Shown here piece after piece: positions 7,097 to 10,966 of a stretch of DNA of 10,966 bases; position 1 is the first letter of the stretch, and the number at the start of each line of letters is the position of its first letter. The stretch spans positions 1 to 10,966 of the forward strand of contig DASRZI010000380.1 in the NCBI GenBank assembly GCA_035686605.1, in the 5' to 3' direction. The position numbers and the translations under genes are program-made. Origin of the DNA: UBA11865 sp035686605. Lineage in GTDB: Bacteria; Chloroflexota; Anaerolineae; Promineifilales; Promineifilaceae. Below the pieces are notes generated by a model that made no database searches, was not told the DNA's origin, and was given only the letters and a program-made list of their open reading frames with translations.

Positions 7097-7717
7097 TTAG
7101 ATCACCATCCGCAGGCGATCGAGAAACTCGCTCAGCATGATCGCGGTCGCTCCCCAGACTTTGTGGGGGCCGACCTGGTAAAAAGGGACTTCAACCGAAA
7201 ATCCTCGAATGTCCCATACTTCTTCATGGTGCATCTCAGGATCAAGCAGGTGTGATATTGGAACCTCAAGAATCTCTGCCACCTCGCTGTCCTGGGGAGT
7301 GAAATGAGGGATGCCCTGATGCCAGGCGACGAAGGGATGCACCTCAAAATCCGTCGGAGGAATGTAAATTGTGGACAGCTCTCCAAGAATCACGAGGTTT
7401 GAAATCGATAGGCCAATCTCTTCATTCGCTTCTCGCATGGCGGCCTTGGGCATCGTCTCGCCGGTTTCCACCTGCCCACCAGGAAAGGAAATTTGGCCCG
7501 CGTGAGCATTGAGGTCATCATGCCTGCGGGTCAAGACCAGGTAGGCTTCGCCGTTCTTGGCATAGACGATCACCAGCACCGCCCCCTGTTTTGGTTGGCC
7601 CGGCATTTCTGGCGGGCGTAATCCTCGCGGCTTGGGAGTCATCCGGCCATGGGACGCTGAAACGTCGAAATGCGGCAGGCTAAGGGCCTGCTGGATCTTT
7701 TCTTGTGTGTATACCAA
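7097..7717 (-). CDS. Nudix hydrolase, CoA pyrophosphatase type
   Basis: Predicted cytoplasmic Nudix enzyme of 206 residues. The full Nudix box is present from Gly81 to Leu103 (G-x5-E-x7-RE-x-x-EE-x-G-L, with REANEEIGL at 95-103), the Mg-binding catalytic helix. Just before it, LTRRHDDLNAHAGQISFPGG (62-81) is the extra signature of the NudL/CoA pyrophosphatase subgroup, which cuts CoA and its thioesters to 4'-phosphopantetheine derivatives and 3',5'-ADP. FEVHPFVAWH (124-133) and KVWGATAIML (186-195) also fit this subgroup. The apparent start is TTG 7717; no good Shine-Dalgarno precedes it and an in-frame Met26 is the alternative, but residues 6-20 look like a genuine helical start. It sits 29 bases after the DinB-fold gene and 2 bases before the nucleosidase start, so the three are probably one transcript. 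Confidence 0.88.
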   Translation of the reverse strand: MVYTQEKIQQALSLPHFDVSASHGRMTPKPRGLRPPEMPGQPKQGAVLVIVYAKNGEAYLVLTRRHDDLNAHAGQISFPGGQVETGETMPKAAMREANEEIGLSISNLVILGELSTIYIPPTDFEVHPFVAWHQGIPHFTPQDSEVAEILEVPISHLLDPEMHHEEVWDIRGFSVEVPFYQVGPHKVWGATAIMLSEFLDRLRMVI

Positions 7718-7746
7718 TGGGGTTATCTCATAAGTTGGGTAATAAT

Positions 7747-8262
7747 TTAGTCTGATTTCTCAATACGGTAAGGCGCTTTGCCGGAGATATCGCCCACAAA
7801 CTCGGGCAGCTCAGGATGGCCAAGCAATTGGCGAATTGCCATAGCCTCGCCGATATGGAACCAGTAGTGATAGATGATTCGCTGGAGCATGGTGCCGGTG
7901 GTCTCTCTGACAGGTCTGCCCTTGTATTCCAATTTCCCCAGCAGCATCGCGCCGGTTAAGGTATTTAAGAACTCGTCGGAAGCGGCCGTTATCTGACGCC
8001 AGTCGGACCACATTTCTTTGAATGGTGGTGAACTTGCCGGCTTACCGGTGCCAACCAGATTGTTCAGATGGGGGGCGATGTCTTTTCCCTGGGCGAAGCG
8101 CAGCCAGTATAGATGCTCGTGCCAGGCCAGATGACCAACCATCCAGCTGATGCAGTTCATAGGTTCAAACCTCAAACGGGCATCAGCCTCAGATATGTCC
8201 TTTAGTGCACGTCGCCATTCGCCCCTAGCAAACTTCAATTGCGTTACCAATGGATGGGTCAT
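7747..8262 (-). CDS. DinB family four-helix protein
   Basis: Predicted cytoplasmic DinB/YfiT-fold protein (171 aa from the chosen start), a four-helix bundle that normally binds a divalent metal through three histidines; members include thiol-dependent transferases, but many have no known activity. Here SWMVGHLAWHEHLYW (39-53) supplies the first His (44, perhaps 48), and YHYWFHIGEAMAIRQLLGHP (131-150) supplies the HxxxH pair (132, 136) with the typical 'GE....rqllGHp' ending. The frame stays open up to 8325, but GGAG (8269-8272) six bases before ATG 8262 and the family's usual start argue for this shorter form. It is the first gene of the leftward group, divergent from comEC across a repeat-filled promoter region. 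Despite the family name there is no evidence for a DNA damage role. Confidence 0.85.
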   Translation of the reverse strand: MTHPLVTQLKFARGEWRRALKDISEADARLRFEPMNCISWMVGHLAWHEHLYWLRFAQGKDIAPHLNNLVGTGKPASSPPFKEMWSDWRQITAASDEFLNTLTGAMLLGKLEYKGRPVRETTGTMLQRIIYHYWFHIGEAMAIRQLLGHPELPEFVGDISGKAPYRIEKSD

Positions 8263-8268
8263 GATGAG

Positions 8269-8272
8269 CTCC
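8269..8272 (-). promoter_or_regulatory. Ribosome binding site of the DinB-fold gene
   Basis: GGAG on the minus strand lies six bases before ATG 8262. It supports this start over an upstream in-frame ATG at 8325, which would add 21 residues without family similarity. Confidence 0.6.
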
Positions 8273-8323
8273 AGAATCTTTACGAATACTTGCTTGCTTT
8301 CTAGCTGTCTTACCGTCCCCACC

Positions 8324-8353
8324 ATTATGCTGAAATGACCCTATCCACGCCAA
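8324..8353 (-). promoter_or_regulatory. Candidate promoter of the DinB-Nudix-nucleosidase unit
   Basis: On the minus strand TTGGCG (8348-8353; 4 of 6) and CATAAT (8324-8329; 5 of 6) are separated by 18 bases. The -35 box overlaps the first four bases of the 14-bp tandem repeat array (8350-8353), whose units all contain TTGG or a variant on this strand. It would give a leader of about 55 bases to ATG 8262. Pattern match only. Confidence 0.35.
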
Positions 8354-8447
8354 CGAACCCATGCCAACGAATACATTCCAACGAACACATGCCAACGAAT
8401 ACATTCCAACGAACATATGCCGGCGAATACATTCCAGCGAATGAGTT
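8350..8447. repeat. 14-bp tandem repeat, six full units plus a decayed one
   Basis: Unit starts are 8350, 8364, 8378, 8392, 8406 and 8420, with a diverged seventh at 8434. The plus-strand consensus is CCAACGAAYACATK. Units alternate strictly: odd ones have C after GAA and end in G (GAACCCATG, GAACACATG, GAACATATG), even ones are GAATACATT, giving a 28-bp higher-order period. The right-hand units (CCGGCG, CCAGCG) have drifted most. The array lies wholly in the gap between the divergent DinB-fold and comEC genes. A 14-bp unit is not a multiple of three, and the open frames crossing it look accidental, so it is taken as non-coding. Confidence 0.9.
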
Positions 8448-8475
8448 TACCGGACCTTAGCAGGTATGGTACTAT
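8446..8475 (+). promoter_or_regulatory. Candidate extended -10 promoter of comEC
   Basis: TTTACC (8446-8451; 4 of 6), an 18-base spacer and TACTAT (8470-8475; 4 of 6), the latter preceded by TGG at 8467-8469, which fits an extended -10 (TGn). It starts at the edge of the 14-bp repeat array and would give a leader of about 30 bases before ATG 8515. Pattern match only. Confidence 0.35.
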
Positions 8476-8514
8476 CATTTCCAGGGAGGCTGCGATTCTG
8501 GACGGGATGCCTGC

Positions 8515-10896
8515 ATGACGATCATATTCTTGGGTATCGCCTGGCTGTTGGGGTTGTGGATTGCTGCTTTCGCCAGTGCTCAACCGTGGGTCTGGGCAGC
8601 CATTGGTTCAGCAAGCCTCATTCTGGCTATTGTATTACGCAAGAAGAAGCCCTTTGGGCTAATTTTGGGGCTTGTGGGTTTCTTCTGCTTGGGGGCGGGG
8701 AGGAGTGAAATCGCTAACCCGCAGATAGATGCCGGACATATCGCCCATTACAACGGCCTAAACAATGTAGTGGTGACCGGCCTGGTTGATGACGAGCCGA
8801 AATTCCATGACCGGGTAATCACGCTTAGATTGAAGAGTGGAAGCATCCAACTTTCCGGGGGCGAGCCGATCCCGGTAGAAGGATATGTGCAGGTTACGGC
8901 AGACCGCTTCCCGGCTATCGCATATGGCACACGACTTCGAATGAGCGGCCAGATAATAACTCCGGAGGAGGACCTAGATTTCGATTATCGCGCATATCTA
9001 GCTAGGCGTGGTATTTACAGCCAGATGTCTTGGCCTGATATCCAAATGCTAGAAGTAGAACAGGGAAACCCGGTCTATCATGCGATTTATGGTTTCAAGG
9101 AGCGAGCCCAATCAACCATCCACCGTATACTGCCCGATCCTCAGGCCGCGCTGTTGAGCGGCATCTTATTGGGGAACGACGACGAGATCCCTGCAGAGCT
9201 CGAGGAACAATTCCGCATCAGCGGCCTCTCGCACATCATCGCTATCTCGGGCTTCAACATTGCCATTCTCGCCGGGGTGCTTCTGGCGATTAGCAGGCCG
9301 TTCCTGGGGCCACGATGGTCAGCCTGGTTTGTTCTCGCCGGCCTCGCCTTTTATACAGTCCTGGTCGGCGCCGATGCGGCCGTGGTTCGAGCGGCCATTA
9401 TGGGCGCTTTGTTCGTCATCGCTGCCCGCCTCATGGGTCGGCCAACTTTCGCCCCGGCTGGTTTGTTTACAGCGGCCATCGTGATGACCGCCATAAACCC
9501 GAACATCCTGTGGGACATCGGTTTCCAGCTCAGCTTCGCGGCCACGCTGGGCTTGATGTTGTACGTGGGACCGGCGAGCGAATGGAGCCTAAACCGTCTG
9601 CAGCCAAAGATTGGTTCGGAGAACGCCCGAAAGCTATCAAGGATGTTGGCTGAAATCCTCTTTGCGACTTTGGCGGCTACACTGATCACCTTGCCCATCA
9701 TCCTTTATCACTTCGGCCAACTCTCGCTCATCAGCCCCTTAGCCAACTTGCTCGTCCTACCAGCCCAGCCTGGAGTGATGATTTGGGGTGGGCTGGCAAC
9801 TCTATCCGGCATGATCTTCCCGGCCGTGGGTACGATCGTCGCCTGGCTGGTATGGCCATTCCTAACTTACACAATCTCGAGTGCCCGTTTCTTCGCCAGC
9901 ATACCGGCCGCGTCTGTCCCAGCATCCCTTTCCATGGCCGGCCTGGTGGCCATATATGCCCTCATATTTGGAGTGACCTGGCTAGGATGGAAGGGTCGGG
10001 AAGGTCGAGTAGGACTCTTTGAACGCGTACATAGCAGCTCGATTCGGCGGATCGCTCTGACGCTTTCGGCCATCGTGGCCATAGTCGCCGCTGCTTGGGC
10101 TTTGAGCCAACCGGATGGAAAGCTGCATGTCTCATTCCTGGATGTGGGTCAGGGAGATGCCACTCTCATCCAAACGCCAGGAGGCCGGCATATTATAATC
10201 GACGGTGGGGCATACCCGAGCATGCTTAACGACCACATCGGCCGGGAGATCCCTTTCTGGGACCGGGATTTGGACTTGATTATCGCTACCCACCCCGATG
10301 AGGATCATGTGGCCGGTTTGCCGGGAGTGCTTGAACGCTATGATGTCGGGCTGCTTCTCACCAACGGGCCGGCGGCCCAGGAACAGAGCTTCCAGGTCCT
10401 ATTGGACATCGCAACCGAGAACGCCGTACCAATCTACCATGCCCAGGCCGGGGATATCATTGAGATAGGTGACGGCGTCAGGCTAGAGTTTCTATATCCC
10501 CCCAGCTCCCAGCCCCCAATCCCCAGTCCCCAGCATGACAACGATCAATCTATCGCCTTGCGGCTGGTCTATGGTGAATTCTCGCTTTTACTAACGGGAG
10601 ATGCTGGCTTCGAGGCAGAGCAAAATATGTTGACCTCGGGATACCCGCTTTCGGCCGTGGTATACAAAGCAGGGCATCATGGGGCGAAGTCGTCCAGCTG
10701 GCGGCCATTTCTGACCGCCGTTGGCCCGCAGTACGTCATTGTTTCGGCCGGGGAGGGCAATCGTTACGGCCATCCGCACCCCGAGCTGCTAGAGAGGGCT
10801 TCCGGCATTGGTGCGACCGTCTTGCGGACGGACAAACTGGGGACGATTGAGGTTGTTACGGATGGAGAGCGAATGTGGTGGGAGTCCCAGCAATGA
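8515..10896 (+). CDS. comEC: ComEC/Rec2 DNA-uptake channel protein
   Basis: Predicted inner-membrane channel that passes single-stranded DNA into the cytoplasm during natural transformation. At 793 residues it is the full three-part length. Order: membrane helices near residues 3-60; a DUF4131/OB-like region (about 80-180); the Competence membrane domain (about 205-530) with SGLSHIIAISGFNIAIL (236-252) and WDIGFQLSFAATLGL (333-347); and a C-terminal metallo-beta-lactamase-like domain (about 535-790). The last carries DVGQGD (543-548), DGG (563-565), THPDEDH (592-598), TGD (694-696), AGHHGAKSS (719-727) and YGHPH (751-755), so all expected metal-site motifs, thought to form a nuclease degrading the non-transforming strand, are intact. 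ATG 8515 is the only start: the upstream frame closes at a TAG at 8458 without another start codon. GGG at 8504-8506 is a weak Shine-Dalgarno. An oddity is a heptamer-repeat-encoded loop at 662-673. No comEA or other competence gene is in the window. Confidence 0.95.
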   Translation: MTIIFLGIAWLLGLWIAAFASAQPWVWAAIGSASLILAIVLRKKKPFGLILGLVGFFCLGAGRSEIANPQIDAGHIAHYNGLNNVVVTGLVDDEPKFHDRVITLRLKSGSIQLSGGEPIPVEGYVQVTADRFPAIAYGTRLRMSGQIITPEEDLDFDYRAYLARRGIYSQMSWPDIQMLEVEQGNPVYHAIYGFKERAQSTIHRILPDPQAALLSGILLGNDDEIPAELEEQFRISGLSHIIAISGFNIAILAGVLLAISRPFLGPRWSAWFVLAGLAFYTVLVGADAAVVRAAIMGALFVIAARLMGRPTFAPAGLFTAAIVMTAINPNILWDIGFQLSFAATLGLMLYVGPASEWSLNRLQPKIGSENARKLSRMLAEILFATLAATLITLPIILYHFGQLSLISPLANLLVLPAQPGVMIWGGLATLSGMIFPAVGTIVAWLVWPFLTYTISSARFFASIPAASVPASLSMAGLVAIYALIFGVTWLGWKGREGRVGLFERVHSSSIRRIALTLSAIVAIVAAAWALSQPDGKLHVSFLDVGQGDATLIQTPGGRHIIIDGGAYPSMLNDHIGREIPFWDRDLDLIIATHPDEDHVAGLPGVLERYDVGLLLTNGPAAQEQSFQVLLDIATENAVPIYHAQAGDIIEIGDGVRLEFLYPPSSQPPIPSPQHDNDQSIALRLVYGEFSLLLTGDAGFEAEQNMLTSGYPLSAVVYKAGHHGAKSSSWRPFLTAVGPQYVIVSAGEGNRYGHPHPELLERASGIGATVLRTDKLGTIEVVTDGERMWWESQQ
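10500..10534. repeat. Five tandem CCCCARY-type heptamers inside comEC
   Basis: Five contiguous 7-base units: CCCCAGC, TCCCAGC, CCCCAAT, CCCCAGT and CCCCAGC. The pattern equals CCCCARY with one mismatch (first base of unit two). It encodes a Pro/Ser/Gln stretch (PPSSQPPIPSPQ, residues 662-673) in a loop of the ComEC metallo-hydrolase domain, between the strand ending LEFLYPP and the conserved NDQSIALRL. Five units of seven are 35 bases, so the run is not itself a multiple of three, but the frame stays open. Confidence 0.9.
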
Positions 10897-10919
10897 AGAC
10901 ATGAAAGCGAGTAGGGATT

Positions 10920-10943
10920 GAGACAAAGTTCGATTGCTGTCTC
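10920..10943 (+). terminator. Weak hairpin after comEC, possible terminator
   Basis: GAGACA (10920-10925) and TGTCTC (10938-10943) form a perfect 6-bp inverted repeat with a 12-base loop, 24 bases after the comEC stop. No T-run follows, so an intrinsic terminator is doubtful. The rest of the 70-base tail to the window edge shows no gene start. Confidence 0.2.
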
Positions 10944-10966
10944 CAGATTATGGATTGGTTGCTGTT

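Noticed and set aside
7747..8262. Link of the DinB name plus ComEC to a DNA-damage or defence island
   Set aside because: This is the DinB/YfiT four-helix family, not DNA polymerase IV, and ComEC is a housekeeping competence gene; no nuclease, helicase, toxin or phage gene accompanies them.
8350..8447. Possible CRISPR array
   Set aside because: Units are contiguous 14-mers without unique spacers, and there are no cas genes nearby.
8225..8583. Minus-strand open frames through the 14-bp array encoding a Trp/Val/Gly-rich periodic peptide
   Set aside because: Two overlapping frames are both open simply because the repeat lacks stops; the peptides have no family resemblance, no ribosome binding site, and overlap the starts of two firm genes.

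Overview
The window carries ten protein-coding genes and no RNA gene, transposase or CRISPR array that I can recognise. Several traits suggest a free-living bacterium, most likely Chloroflexota of the Anaerolineae type: a Thr/Pro-rich linker behind a lipobox, a luciferase-like flavin/F420 oxidoreductase, a DUF1028 protein, a DinB-fold protein, medium-high GC, and mixed ATG/GTG/TTG starts. This assignment is inference from gene content, not from a marker gene.

Layout. At the left end, on the plus strand, a DUF1579 gene (4-504) is followed at once by a lipoprotein-type Ntn-hydrolase (518-1699). Eight minus-strand genes then run leftward from about 8.3 kb to 1.7 kb. In order of transcription they are: a DinB-fold protein, a CoA-type Nudix hydrolase, a nucleoside phosphorylase-fold (MTA/SAH nucleosidase-like) protein, a class I SAM methyltransferase, a GNAT acetyltransferase, a membrane-anchored DUF1028 protein, an 8-TM membrane protein and an LLM-class oxidoreductase. 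At the right end, on the plus strand and divergent from the DinB gene, is a complete comEC/rec2 gene (8515-10896).

How the genes may work together. DinB-Nudix-nucleosidase are tightly spaced (29 bp and 2 bp gaps) and look co-transcribed; the methyltransferase follows after 95 bp. The nucleosidase plausibly clears S-adenosylhomocysteine or methylthioadenosine while the methyltransferase makes the former, and Nudix and GNAT both concern CoA compounds. This reads as a metabolite-housekeeping cluster, not a dedicated system. The DUF1028 and 8-TM genes form a second unit (21 bp gap) behind a TATAAT-type promoter, and both products belong at the membrane. Two unrelated Ntn-hydrolase-fold proteins in this window carry export signals.

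The least ordinary DNA is non-coding or low-complexity. A 14-bp tandem repeat with alternating units fills the divergent dinB/comEC promoter region, and five perfectly phased CCCCARY-type heptamers lie inside the comEC reading frame. I found no convincing evidence of a new defence, mobile or biosynthetic system.
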